A stretch of DNA of 64,000 bases from Streptomyces rishiriensis (GTDB taxonomy: Bacteria; Actinomycetota; Actinomycetes; Streptomycetales; Streptomycetaceae). Positions 1-7,454 of this stretch are shown one piece after another; within the stretch, counting starts at the first letter, position 1; each line of letters begins with the position of its first letter. The notes beneath the pieces were generated by a model that made no database searches, was not told the origin of the DNA, and saw nothing but the letters and a program-made list of their open reading frames with translations. The stretch lies in the NCBI RefSeq assembly GCF_030815485.1, contig NZ_JAUSWV010000002.1, positions 2,418,001 through 2,482,000 of the forward strand, written 5' to 3'. The position numbers were made by a program, and so were the translations under genes.

Positions 1-491
1 AGTTCCTCGGCCCGTACGTCGGGGTGGTGAGCGACGTGGCCCTGGGGCTGACGGCGGTCGCGTTCGGCTGGCTGCTGCTGTGGCGGCTGACGGCGAAACG
101 CTTCGCGCCGCAGACGCTCGCGGAGGCGGCGTTCACGGCGGTCCTGCTGTTCACCGTCACCAGCCGGGTGATCAGCCCGCAGTACCTGGTGTGGCTGATC
201 GGGCTCGCGGCGGTCTGCCTGTGCTTCCGCGCCGGCCGGATGGGCCTGCCCGCCGTCCTGGTCCTGGCCGCGTCCTTCGTGACGGTGCTGGAGTTCCCCG
301 TCTTCTTCGCGGACGTCGTCGCCAGCAGTCCGCTCGGCCTCGCCCTGCTGTTCCTGCGCAACGGCCTGCTGGTGGCCGCCGCGCTCACCGCGGCCGTACG
401 GCTGTGGCGCTCGACGGCGCCGAGGGCCGCCACCGGCGCTTCCGCCGCCGGTCGGGCCGCCCGCGGCAGCGAGCCCGCGGTCTCTCCCTGA
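1..491 (+). CDS. GT87-like (DUF2029) membrane glycosyltransferase, C-terminal part
   Basis: The reading frame is open from the window edge (first full codon at base 3), so only the last ~163 residues are present. They form four or so hydrophobic helices with an arginine between membrane segments and the motif FTVTSRVISPQYLVWL, which resembles the late membrane segments of polyprenol-phosphate-mannose-dependent glycosyltransferases (GT87, DUF2029). The tail is a short Ala/Ser/Arg-rich cytosolic end. Such enzymes transfer mannose from a lipid carrier to cell-envelope glycans on the outer face of the membrane. The catalytic Asp lies upstream of the window and cannot be checked, so another multipass membrane enzyme remains possible. 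Confidence 0.6.
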   Translation, partial: FLGPYVGVVSDVALGLTAVAFGWLLLWRLTAKRFAPQTLAEAAFTAVLLFTVTSRVISPQYLVWLIGLAAVCLCFRAGRMGLPAVLVLAASFVTVLEFPVFFADVVASSPLGLALLFLRNGLLVAAALTAAVRLWRSTAPRAATGASAAGRAARGSEPAVSP

Positions 492-494
492 CGC

Positions 495-770
495 CCCGGC
501 CACGCCCGCCGCAGGCCCACCCGCACGCCGCCCACCGCACCCCCATGGCGAGCCCCGGCGCCGGGCGCACCCCGGGCAGCCCGATCCCCGACAGCACGTA
601 CGCCGACGGCAGCTGTACGGCCGCGCCGAGCAGGCAGGCGTGCCCCGGCGCCGGCTGGACTTCGTCGGGACGCCCACGGGCTTCCGCCGTGCCGAGGGGA
701 ATCCCGTACCGGCGGAGGAGGCGAAGGACCTGTTCCGGCAGGGCATGCCGTGGGGGGCCGGGGCGACCGG
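495..770 (-). pseudogene. coding-like remnant with no convincing gene around it
   Basis: Between the first two genes, about 320 bases hold no gene with a good start. One minus-strand frame, beginning near LPEQVLRLLRRYGIPLG and running to about 495, has the GC-rich third positions of real coding sequence. It then loses this pattern (AGG, AGA codons) where it meets the antisense of the upstream gene. I see no start codon with a ribosome site and I do not recognise the product. It could be a decayed gene tail following the lipoprotein gene, or chance in GC-rich DNA. Confidence 0.25.
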
Positions 771-815
771 CGAGGCGGAGCGGGCCCGGCCGCGCGGGGC
801 GATCGAGCGGCTCAC

Positions 816-2027
816 TCAGGCGAGCCGAGCCTTCAGATAGCCCTGCCAGTCCGCCGTGAACTGCGCGAGGGAGGCGCCCAGCACGCTCTCCAGCGCGCCC
901 TCCACCGCCCCCGGCCGCTTCCGGTGCTCCCCCACCGCCCGGTAGAACGCGTCCAGCTTCACCTCGCCCCACCGCTCGGCGATCATCCGGCAGGCCAGCC
1001 AGCCGCCCTCGTACGCCTGGGCCAGCCGCTCGGCGTCGCCGGAGAAGGCGAAGTCCGCGTCGGCGGGCAGCGCCGCCGGGACGGTGCCCTCCGTGACGGC
1101 GTGCTGGAGTTCCGGGGCGACCTCCGCGGGGGTACGGCCGGCGCCGCGGTAGCCCACCCAGTCGGCGTACCCCTCGGACAGCCAGAGCGGGGTGGCCGCG
1201 TTCGTGTGGGCGCGCGTGGCGACATGCGTGGCCTCATGGGTGAGGACCACCTGCCGGCCGACCCTGCCGAGCATGCCGTAGGCGTCCGGGTTGACGATGA
1301 TCCGGTCCGCGGGCGTCCTGGCCCCGCCGCCCGTCTCACCCGTGGTGACCGCGGCGATGCCCCGGTAGGAGGAGACCGGCGCGCCGAGCAGCCCCGCCAT
1401 GCCCGCCAGCGACTTCGGCACGAGGACGACGAGGCGCCCTGCCCAGTCGGTGCCCCAGGCCGCCGACACCTCCGGAACGGCGTCGTCGGCCAGGTCGGCG
1501 AAGGACCGCAGCCGTGCGTCGGACTGCCCGACACCCAGCACGAGGCTGTGCACGCCCCGTACGGCCCGCACCGTGCCCTGGTCCCACAGCTGCTCGGCGG
1601 CCTTCGTCGCGGGCCTGTCCGAGGCCACCGACCACCGGCCGGCCGCGTCCCGGGTCAGGCGCAGGAGGCGGGCCGTGGTCACCGGGGCCCGGTCGTGGCC
1701 GTCGACGCGGTAGCTCAGTTCGGCGTCGGCGGTGGCGGTGTCCCCGCTGCGGTGGAGCGCCGTCACGCGATACGACCAGGCCGCCAGCGGAACGGCCCAC
1801 ACCGCGGCGTACCCGGAGGCGGCGCCGGTGGCCGCGTAGGCGGCCCGGTCATGGCCGAGGACCGCGGCGGCACGCCGGTCGAGAACCCGCTGCACAGCGG
1901 CCTTCGCGTCGTCCGCGGGGGCCCGCCCGCCGCAGCCGACCAGCGCGCCGAGGAGCGAGACGAGCAGCAGACAGAGCAGACAGAGCCCCAGGACCCCGGG
2001 TCCGCGCGCCCGCCCTCGACCAGCCAT
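816..2027 (-). CDS. secreted lipoprotein with HExxH zinc-metallopeptidase motif
   Basis: 403 residues. The N-terminus has a basic start, a long Leu-rich helix and a lipobox LVGC with the cysteine at residue 32, so it should be a lipid-anchored protein outside the membrane. Around residues 262-270 is LTHEATHV, an HExxH zinc site, followed ~20 residues later by WLSEGYADW, which supplies the glutamate expected as third ligand in peptidase-MA-like gluzincins. An earlier domain (~40-140) resembles the NTF2-like folds often found ahead of these peptidases. A GGGAGG lies directly against the ATG, which is unusually close spacing. The gene follows the NlpC/P60 gene by 39 bases and is probably co-transcribed with it, suggesting an envelope role. 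The substrate is unknown. Confidence 0.75.
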   Translation of the reverse strand: MAGRGRARGPGVLGLCLLCLLLVSLLGALVGCGGRAPADDAKAAVQRVLDRRAAAVLGHDRAAYAATGAASGYAAVWAVPLAAWSYRVTALHRSGDTATADAELSYRVDGHDRAPVTTARLLRLTRDAAGRWSVASDRPATKAAEQLWDQGTVRAVRGVHSLVLGVGQSDARLRSFADLADDAVPEVSAAWGTDWAGRLVVLVPKSLAGMAGLLGAPVSSYRGIAAVTTGETGGGARTPADRIIVNPDAYGMLGRVGRQVVLTHEATHVATRAHTNAATPLWLSEGYADWVGYRGAGRTPAEVAPELQHAVTEGTVPAALPADADFAFSGDAERLAQAYEGGWLACRMIAERWGEVKLDAFYRAVGEHRKRPGAVEGALESVLGASLAQFTADWQGYLKARLA

Positions 2028-2066
2028 CCTCCCGATCGTACGGCGGCGGGTCCGCGCGGGCTCCGC

Positions 2067-3089
2067 TCAGGGCCGGGTGACGGACGAGACCGGCATCATC
2101 CCGACCGGGTCGTACCGCACCGGCGCGCCCGGATAGGGGGCGTGGATGACCTGCCCGTTGCCGACGTACATGCCGACATGACTGGCGTCGGAGCGGTACG
2201 TGACGATGTCGCCGGGCCGGGCCTGGGAGAGCGGCACCCGCCGGCCCGCGTGCGCCTGGGCCTGCGAGGTGCGCGGCAGCGAGATCCCGGCCTGCGCGTA
2301 CGACCACTGCACGAGGCCCGAACAGTCGAAGCCGGTCGGCCCGTTGGCGCCCCACACGTACGGCTTGCCGAGCGCGGAGCGGACGGCGGCCACGGCGGCG
2401 CCCGCGCGGCCGGAGGCCGGGACGTCGCCCGGGAGACCGGGCATGGCGTCGCGGCCGGAGCGCGAGGCCCGGTCGAAGGCGGCGCGTTCGGCGCCCGGCA
2501 GGGCGTTGAGCAGCTGCCGCGCCTCGGCGAGCTTCTGCTCCACGGTCCGCTTGTGCCGCACCACGGCCTCGCGGCTCTTCTCCAGCTCGGCGAGCTTGCC
2601 CGCGGCCTCGGCGCGCTCCTGGGCGAGTTCCCGCATGGCGCCCTGGAGTTCCCTCAGCTCGCCCGCCTGGTGGGCGGTGATCCGGTCGAGGACCGACGCC
2701 TTGGCGAGGTAGTCCTCCGGGTCGTCGGAGAACAGCAGCGCCAGGGAGGGGTCGAGGCCACCGGATCGGTACTGGGCCCCGGCCAGCGAACCGAGCTGCT
2801 CGCGCAGGCCGTTGATGCGCTCCTGCTGCCGGGCGATGTGGTCCTGGGCGGTACCGACCTGTCCCCGCAGGGTGTCGGCGCGTTCGTCGGCCGTGTTGTA
2901 CGCCTCGGTGGCCTTCTCGGCCTCCTCGTAGAGACGGTCCACCTCGGCGCGGGTGTCGTCGTGCGGAGCGGCCGTGGCCGGTACGGCGGACACGGCGCCG
3001 ATTGCGGCGGCCGCGACGGACAGCACGCTCAGGGCGCTGCAGGCGCCCCGGTCGAACCCGGACTGTGCAAGGCGGCGATGGGACCCCAC
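2067..3089 (-). CDS. secreted NlpC/P60 (C40) peptidoglycan hydrolase, paralogue 1
   Basis: The chosen start is the GTG at 3089 (340 residues), because GGAAGGAG lies 11 bases upstream and a Sec signal peptide follows (basic start, hydrophobic helix, ATAAP cleavage region). A longer frame to 3212 has no signal peptide. Residues ~45-190 are a Lys/Glu/Arg-rich coiled coil, as in RipA/CwlO-type hydrolases. The C-terminal ~120 residues form an NlpC/P60 domain with catalytic cysteine in FDCSGLVQW and histidine in ASHVGMYVG, followed by VIHAP. It probably cleaves peptide stems (D-Glu to diamino acid bond) during wall remodelling. It lies next to a close paralogue at 3289-4323, which looks like tandem duplication. 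Confidence 0.9.
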   Translation of the reverse strand: MGSHRRLAQSGFDRGACSALSVLSVAAAAIGAVSAVPATAAPHDDTRAEVDRLYEEAEKATEAYNTADERADTLRGQVGTAQDHIARQQERINGLREQLGSLAGAQYRSGGLDPSLALLFSDDPEDYLAKASVLDRITAHQAGELRELQGAMRELAQERAEAAGKLAELEKSREAVVRHKRTVEQKLAEARQLLNALPGAERAAFDRASRSGRDAMPGLPGDVPASGRAGAAVAAVRSALGKPYVWGANGPTGFDCSGLVQWSYAQAGISLPRTSQAQAHAGRRVPLSQARPGDIVTYRSDASHVGMYVGNGQVIHAPYPGAPVRYDPVGMMPVSSVTRP

Positions 3090-3190
3090 GGGAAGCCGCG
3101 CTCCTTCCACTGGCGGACAGGGAAACGCGGCAGACAGTAGCCCCGCGGTGGGGGGTCGGCCAAAGACCTCGGAGGCAACGCACAGTGACG

Positions 3191-3220
3191 CCCCGCCGCT
3201 GACGCAGGTCACCGGCGGGG
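3191..3220 (-). terminator. hairpin after the upstream NlpC/P60 gene
   Basis: CCCCGCCG at 3191-3198 pairs perfectly with CGGCGGGG at 3213-3220 around a 14-base loop, 70 bases past the stop of the 3289-4323 gene. No U tract follows. It probably separates the two paralogous hydrolase genes, although a 5'-leader structure of the downstream gene is also possible. Confidence 0.5.
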
Positions 3221-3288
3221 CGTGGGGTCACATCTCGTTGTCATGATTCGCCCGTTCGGGCGGCTTGGTGTCCCGGTCCAGGGTCCGA

Positions 3289-4323
3289 TCAGATCCGGAC
3301 GCCGAACTGGAACGGCATGTTGTTGATCGACTCGTAGCGCACGACCGTGCCGGAGCGCGGGGCGTGCAGCACCTGGCCGTTGCCCGCGTAGAAGCCGACG
3401 TGGTGCTGGTCGCCGTAGAAGATGACCAGGTCGCCGACCTTGAGGGCGCTCTGGGAGTAGATGCGCGTTCCGGCGTTCGCCTGGGCCTGCGAGGTGCGCG
3501 GGATGGCGACGCCGGCCTGGGCGTAGGCCCAGGAGGTCAGACCCGAGCAGTCGTACGAGGCGGTGCCGGTGGCGCCGTAGACATAGGGCTTGCCGAGCTG
3601 GCTCTGGGCGGCCTGGAAGGCGGCCATGGCCCGGCCGGAACCCGCCGGGGCGTCGCCGAGGTCCACGCGGTCGCCGGCGTCGCGGCTGGCGCGGGCGTCG
3701 GCGGCGGCGAGGGACGCCTGCTCCTTGGCCGTCAGCGTGTTGAGGAGCTTGCGCGCCTCGGCGAGCTTGCCCTGGACTTCCTTCTTCTTCTTGCCCAGTT
3801 CGGTGCGGGTGGAGGCGAGGTCCTTGAGCTTCGTGGAGGCCTCGCTGCGCTCCTGGGCGAGCTCGCGCTGCTTCTCCTGGATCTTCTTCAGCGCCTCGAC
3901 CTGCTGGGCGCTGAGCTGGTCGGCGGTGGACGCCTTGTCCAGGAAGTCGTCGGGGTCCGAGGAGAGGAGCAGCTGCACGGAGGAGTCGATGGACCCGGTG
4001 CGGTACTGGGCGGCCGCCGCCAGACCCATGGAGTCACGCAGCTCATTGAGCTCCGCCTGCCCCCGGGCGACGTTGTCCTGGATGGTGGAGATCTCCTTCT
4101 GGAGCTTCTCCTGCTTCTCCTGGGCCCCGTTGTACTTCTCGGTGGCCTGCTCCGCCTCTTCGTAGAGCTTGTCGACCTTGGTCTTGACCTCGTCCTTGGT
4201 GAGCTTCTCGGCGGGCGCCGCGTTGGCTGCCTGAGAGCTCAGAACGACGGCAGCGGCGGCTGCGGTGGTCAGCACGGTCACACGTGCGCGACTCGGCTGC
4301 TTCGGTCGACGGTGGGACGCCAC
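3289..4323 (-). CDS. secreted NlpC/P60 (C40) peptidoglycan hydrolase, paralogue 2
   Basis: The chosen start is the GTG at 4323 (344 residues), with AAGAAGGAG nine bases upstream. The ATG at 4353 would add ten residues and lies upstream of that ribosome site. A signal peptide (VLTTAAAAAVVLS, cleavage near NAAPA) is followed by a ~150-residue coiled coil rich in Lys and Glu, then an NlpC/P60 domain with cysteine in YDCSGLTSW and histidine in QHHVGFYAG and VLHAP. It should be a secreted D,L-endopeptidase acting on peptidoglycan. It shares the layout and many motifs (RTSQAQA, AYAQAG) with the downstream gene. The upstream region is unusually AT-rich for this genome. Confidence 0.92.
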   Translation of the reverse strand: MASHRRPKQPSRARVTVLTTAAAAAVVLSSQAANAAPAEKLTKDEVKTKVDKLYEEAEQATEKYNGAQEKQEKLQKEISTIQDNVARGQAELNELRDSMGLAAAAQYRTGSIDSSVQLLLSSDPDDFLDKASTADQLSAQQVEALKKIQEKQRELAQERSEASTKLKDLASTRTELGKKKKEVQGKLAEARKLLNTLTAKEQASLAAADARASRDAGDRVDLGDAPAGSGRAMAAFQAAQSQLGKPYVYGATGTASYDCSGLTSWAYAQAGVAIPRTSQAQANAGTRIYSQSALKVGDLVIFYGDQHHVGFYAGNGQVLHAPRSGTVVRYESINNMPFQFGVRI

Positions 4324-4416
4324 GGAGACGGGCTCCTTCTTTTGAGTGATCACCCGTGTGGAGATTCGAGCCCTGACCTTAGTGACCTCGCCGTGATCAG
4401 TTCAAATCCTCAGGAG

Positions 4417-4493
4417 AAAAAAACCCATCACGCAACGCAGTTTTTTCAATCAACTCACATGCAGTCATGCTCGATTGACGCTACGTTGCGTGA
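4417..4493 (-). terminator. long-loop intrinsic terminator after the NYN gene
   Basis: Read on the minus strand, TCACGCAACG (4493-4484) is followed 46 bases later by its exact complement CGTTGCGTGA (4437-4428). Then come four bases and seven consecutive T residues (4423-4417), a rare tract in this GC-rich genome. This is the layout of an intrinsic terminator closing the NYN gene that ends at 4535. The loop is unusually long. The same octamer CACGCAAC recurs at 4519-4526, so protein binding is an alternative. Confidence 0.5.
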
Positions 4494-4534
4494 CGATCCA
4501 GCCAATTCAGGCATTGTGCACGCAACTTCGACGT

Positions 4535-5878
4535 TCAGGACAGTCGCTTCAGAAGCACCGCGGAAGCCACCGGTCGGGCACCCGCCTTGGCGATCCCGTC
4601 GGCCACCTCGCGGTCGGTCGAGGCGACGATGACCGGCCGGCCCGGCGGCTCGGCCCGCACCAGCTGACGGATCAGCTCGTCGGCCGTGACACCCGGCTTG
4701 GAGAACAGCACCCGCACCCCGCGCGGCGGCGCGAGCAGCACCGGAGCGACCAGTTCGGCCCCGTCGAAGACGCAGGTGACCTCGGCGCCCGTCTGCGCGG
4801 CGAGCTGCGAGAGCTGTCCGAGGAGCCGGAGCCGCTGCTTCTCCAACGGCATCTGGGGATACCCGGTCTTGGTGACGTTGTAGCCGTCGACGACGAGATG
4901 GGCCTGGGGCAGCGCGAGCAACTGGTCGAGAATGGCCGGATCGTTCTCCGACAGAGCGCGGGTGGCGATGTCCTTCGGGGTCATTCGTCCCGGTTCGACC
5001 GCGTCGACGGTCTCCGCCGGACGCACCGACACCGGCGGCAACGCCAGTTCCCGCCGCAGCCCTTGGGCCGCGTCGAGCACCGTGTCCAGCAGCAGCCTCA
5101 GCCGCACGTCCTCGACACTGCGGCCCTCGCGGGCCGCCCGCCGGCTGGCCTCCAGGGCCGCCTCCACCTCGCCGAGCCGTGCCTTCAGCCGCCGGGACTC
5201 GCTCTCCGCGGCGGACACCCGGGCCTGCCCCTCGGTGCGCACGGTCTCCAGCTCGCCGCGCACCTTGCGCAACGCGGCCTCGCCCCGCTTGACGTCACTG
5301 AGGGCCGAGCGCAGCTTGCGATGGAGCGACTCCGCTTCCTTCTTCGCCGCGTCCAGTTCGGCACGCAGCCCCTCGGTACCGGTCCGGGTCTGCTCACGGG
5401 CCCGGTCCAGCTCCTCGCGCAACCGCTCCAGCTCGGCCCGGCTCTCCTCGCCGGCGCGCTCGGCGTCCGCCCGCTGGGCCTCCTCGCCGGCCGCGGTGAC
5501 CAGCTTCACCCAGCCGACGGGCCGCAGCACATAGGCCGCGGCCGCCACTTCGTGCGGGTCCGCGGCCGGGGTCGACGAGCCGGAGTCGAGGGCGCCGGCG
5601 AGTTCCGGCTGGGCCTCTCTGAACTTCTCGGCGATGCGCTGCCGGAAGAGCGGATCGGTCTCCAGCGCGGCCGCCATCGCGTTGCCCGCGAACTTCGCCC
5701 GCCGGTTCGGCGCGAAGCGGGCGTACTGCCGCAACTGGACGGGCAGTTCACCGACGGTCAGCCCGCCGAAGCCGTCGGAGACGATCTGCACGACCCTGCG
5801 CCGCACACCGTCCGGCAGCGGACGGTCGAGCATCTCGGCGGCGCCGTCGCCCGGCCCCCCGCCTGCGCTCTCCACCAT
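4535..5878 (-). CDS. NYN-domain (PIN-like) RNA-binding or nuclease protein
   Basis: 447 residues. The C-terminal ~150 residues carry an NYN domain: LVVDGYNVTKTGYP (first acidic residue), CVFDGAEL, and VIVASTDREVADG (later acidic cluster), as in the YacP-like PIN/NYN family of metal-dependent RNases. Residues ~150-260 are a Glu/Arg/Ala-rich coiled coil. The N-terminal ~120 residues are a conserved actinobacterial region containing RRAKFAGNAMAAAL. No signal peptide is present, so it is cytosolic and probably acts on RNA. The exact substrate is unknown. A repeat hairpin (5906-5937) separates it from the zinc-ribbon gene upstream. Confidence 0.8.
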   Translation of the reverse strand: MVESAGGGPGDGAAEMLDRPLPDGVRRRVVQIVSDGFGGLTVGELPVQLRQYARFAPNRRAKFAGNAMAAALETDPLFRQRIAEKFREAQPELAGALDSGSSTPAADPHEVAAAAYVLRPVGWVKLVTAAGEEAQRADAERAGEESRAELERLREELDRAREQTRTGTEGLRAELDAAKKEAESLHRKLRSALSDVKRGEAALRKVRGELETVRTEGQARVSAAESESRRLKARLGEVEAALEASRRAAREGRSVEDVRLRLLLDTVLDAAQGLRRELALPPVSVRPAETVDAVEPGRMTPKDIATRALSENDPAILDQLLALPQAHLVVDGYNVTKTGYPQMPLEKQRLRLLGQLSQLAAQTGAEVTCVFDGAELVAPVLLAPPRGVRVLFSKPGVTADELIRQLVRAEPPGRPVIVASTDREVADGIAKAGARPVASAVLLKRLS

Positions 5879-5905
5879 CCGTCACACCCCAATACTGTGC
5901 GGGCC

Positions 5906-5937
5906 TCCCCCGCTCTCGACTTCGCTCGAGCGGGGGA
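5906..5937. repeat. Streptomyces-type intergenic hairpin repeat
   Basis: TCCCCCGCTC (5906-5915) pairs perfectly with GAGCGGGGGA (5928-5937), enclosing tcgacttcgc. From memory, near-identical palindromes are scattered through Streptomyces intergenic regions. Here it lies between the zinc-ribbon gene and the NYN gene and may act as a terminator or mRNA stabiliser. Confidence 0.65.
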
Positions 5938-5945
5938 CCCCGTCG

Positions 5946-6185
5946 TCAGGAACCGGCGCCCGGCCGATCCACGAGTTCTACCTGGTCCACCGCGTTGCAC
6001 CAGCGGCACCGCACCGACTCGATGGTCTCACTGACCACGTCGCGCTCCTCGACCTTCGGCTCACCGGCGAGGTCGAGGTGCACGTACTCGACGACCTTCG
6101 ACGAGCGCGTCACGTCGAACCGCGTGAGATTGCCGCAGAGCGTGCAGCGCCACCGCGTCGCGGCGGTCGGCAGGGGAACCGTCAT
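5946..6185 (-). CDS. small zinc-ribbon protein
   Basis: 79 residues with two cysteine pairs, CTLCG near residue 15 and CRWCN near residue 60, the arrangement of a zinc ribbon. The middle is charged and mostly beta-like (KVVEYVHLDL). There is no signal peptide or membrane helix. A GGAAG-type ribosome site precedes the ATG at 6185. It is upstream of the NYN-domain gene in the same direction. I recognise it only as a conserved short actinobacterial protein; nucleic-acid or protein binding is a guess from the fold. Confidence 0.75.
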   Translation of the reverse strand: MTVPLPTAATRWRCTLCGNLTRFDVTRSSKVVEYVHLDLAGEPKVEERDVVSETIESVRCRWCNAVDQVELVDRPGAGS

Positions 6186-6358
6186 CGTGGCTTTCCACTT
6201 CCTTCTGGTGTCGTGCTCGCGGTCGCCGGGGTCGGGCCGGAGGCTCCCCCGCGTGTATGGCTCGTAACCCTACGGCCTGGCGGGTACTCGCCGCCCACCC
6301 GTCCGCGGCGGCGAGGCGGTCCGGACGAGCGCGTCCGGTTACGTCATGCTTTGTACCC

Positions 6359-7144
6359 ATGATCGGCAACTGGAACGGGACGGTCGGCAGGGCGGTCCGC
6401 AACCGCCCGGCGCCGGTCCTCTGCACACTGATCGCCCTGTGCTGCCTGGTCTTCCTGATCGGGCCCGCCTCGGGCTTCAATCCCGTGTACGGCTCCGGCG
6501 ACGAGCTGCTGGCCGCGCAGCGGGCCTACTTCCGGCGCTGGGGGGTGGTGCCCGCCGAGCTCTTCGAAGGCGCGCCACGGGCCGCCCTCACCCCGGCCAC
6601 GGCCCTCTTCGTCCACGGCAGCTGGGTACACCTGCTGGGCAACATGCTCTTCCTCTACGTCTTCGGAACGATGACCGAGGACCGGATGGGCCGCGTCGAG
6701 TTCACGCTCTTCTACCTCGGCTGCGGCTACCTGGCCCTGCTGGGCTACGCCGCCGCCAACACCGGGTCGGCACAGTCCCTGGTCGGCGCCTCCGGGGCGA
6801 TCTCCGCGGTCCTCGGGGCGTTTCTGTACCTGTTCCCCCGGGCCCGGGTGACCAGTCTTCTGCCGTTCCTGTTCTTCCTGCCGCTGCGCTTCCCCGCCTG
6901 GGTCGTGCTGCCCTTCTGGGCGGCCCTCCAGTGGGTGGCGGCGGGACGGGCCGCCCAGGGGCCGGGGGTGGCCTACCTGGCGCACCTCGTCGGCTTCGGC
7001 CTGGGGCTGCTCTACGCGTGGGCCCGTTTCGGGACGAAGAAGGGCCACAGGGGCGGCCCCGGAGGGGCGGCGGCGGGAGACGGGCGGGCGACTAGAGTGA
7101 AGTCCGCCCCAGCCCCGGCCCCCGAGGGAGAGAACCAGCCGTGA
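6359..7144 (+). CDS. rhomboid-family intramembrane serine protease
   Basis: The start was placed at the ATG at 6359 (261 residues), since an in-frame upstream stretch to 6257 is Arg/Ala-rich and unlike a membrane protein. Rhomboid hallmarks are present: HGSWVHLLGNMLFLYVFG, the catalytic serine in GASGAI, and the paired histidine in YLAHLVGFGLG. Six or so hydrophobic helices span the chain. It should cleave membrane proteins within or near the bilayer. No ribosome site is visible, and a weak -10-like CATGCT lies eight bases ahead, so the mRNA may be leaderless. Its stop overlaps the GTG of the next gene. Confidence 0.88.
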   Translation: MIGNWNGTVGRAVRNRPAPVLCTLIALCCLVFLIGPASGFNPVYGSGDELLAAQRAYFRRWGVVPAELFEGAPRAALTPATALFVHGSWVHLLGNMLFLYVFGTMTEDRMGRVEFTLFYLGCGYLALLGYAAANTGSAQSLVGASGAISAVLGAFLYLFPRARVTSLLPFLFFLPLRFPAWVVLPFWAALQWVAAGRAAQGPGVAYLAHLVGFGLGLLYAWARFGTKKGHRGGPGGAAAGDGRATRVKSAPAPAPEGENQP

Positions 7145-7422
7145 TCACCGCGATCGTCCTCATCAAGACCAGCGTGGACCGGATTCCCGAGATCGCGGAG
7201 CGGATCGCTTCGCTGGACTCCGTCAGCGAGGTCTTCTCCGTCACCGGGACGTACGACCTGATCGCCATGGTGCGGGTGAAGGAGCACGAGGACCTGGCCG
7301 AGGTCATCCCGGGCAGCATCAGCAAGATCCCCGGGGTGGAGGGCACGGACACGCACGTCGCCTTCCGTACCTACTCCCAGCACGACCTGGAGGCGGCGTT
7401 CGCGATCGGGCTGGACTCCTGA
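7141..7422 (+). CDS. stand-alone Lrp/AsnC ligand-binding (RAM) domain protein
   Basis: 93 residues matching only the effector half of Lrp/AsnC regulators: an alpha-beta fold with VSEVFSVTGTYDLIAMVRV and IPGVEGTDTHVAFRTYS. The helix-turn-helix half is absent, so it cannot bind DNA by itself. Such proteins usually form dimers or higher rings that bind amino acids. The GTG start overlaps the rhomboid stop (GTGA, 7141-7144), so translation is probably coupled. Its real partner is unknown. The coupling to a membrane protease is a conserved-looking but unexplained arrangement. Confidence 0.88.
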   Translation: MITAIVLIKTSVDRIPEIAERIASLDSVSEVFSVTGTYDLIAMVRVKEHEDLAEVIPGSISKIPGVEGTDTHVAFRTYSQHDLEAAFAIGLDS

Positions 7423-7454
7423 CCGGCTGACCACCGCCTCCGGCGGACCGTCGC

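Noticed and set aside
3090..3288. c-di-AMP (ydaO) riboswitch before the NlpC/P60 genes
   Set aside because: Some Streptomyces wall-hydrolase genes carry this riboswitch, but I could not find its conserved segments here or upstream of 4323; only a simple hairpin is present.
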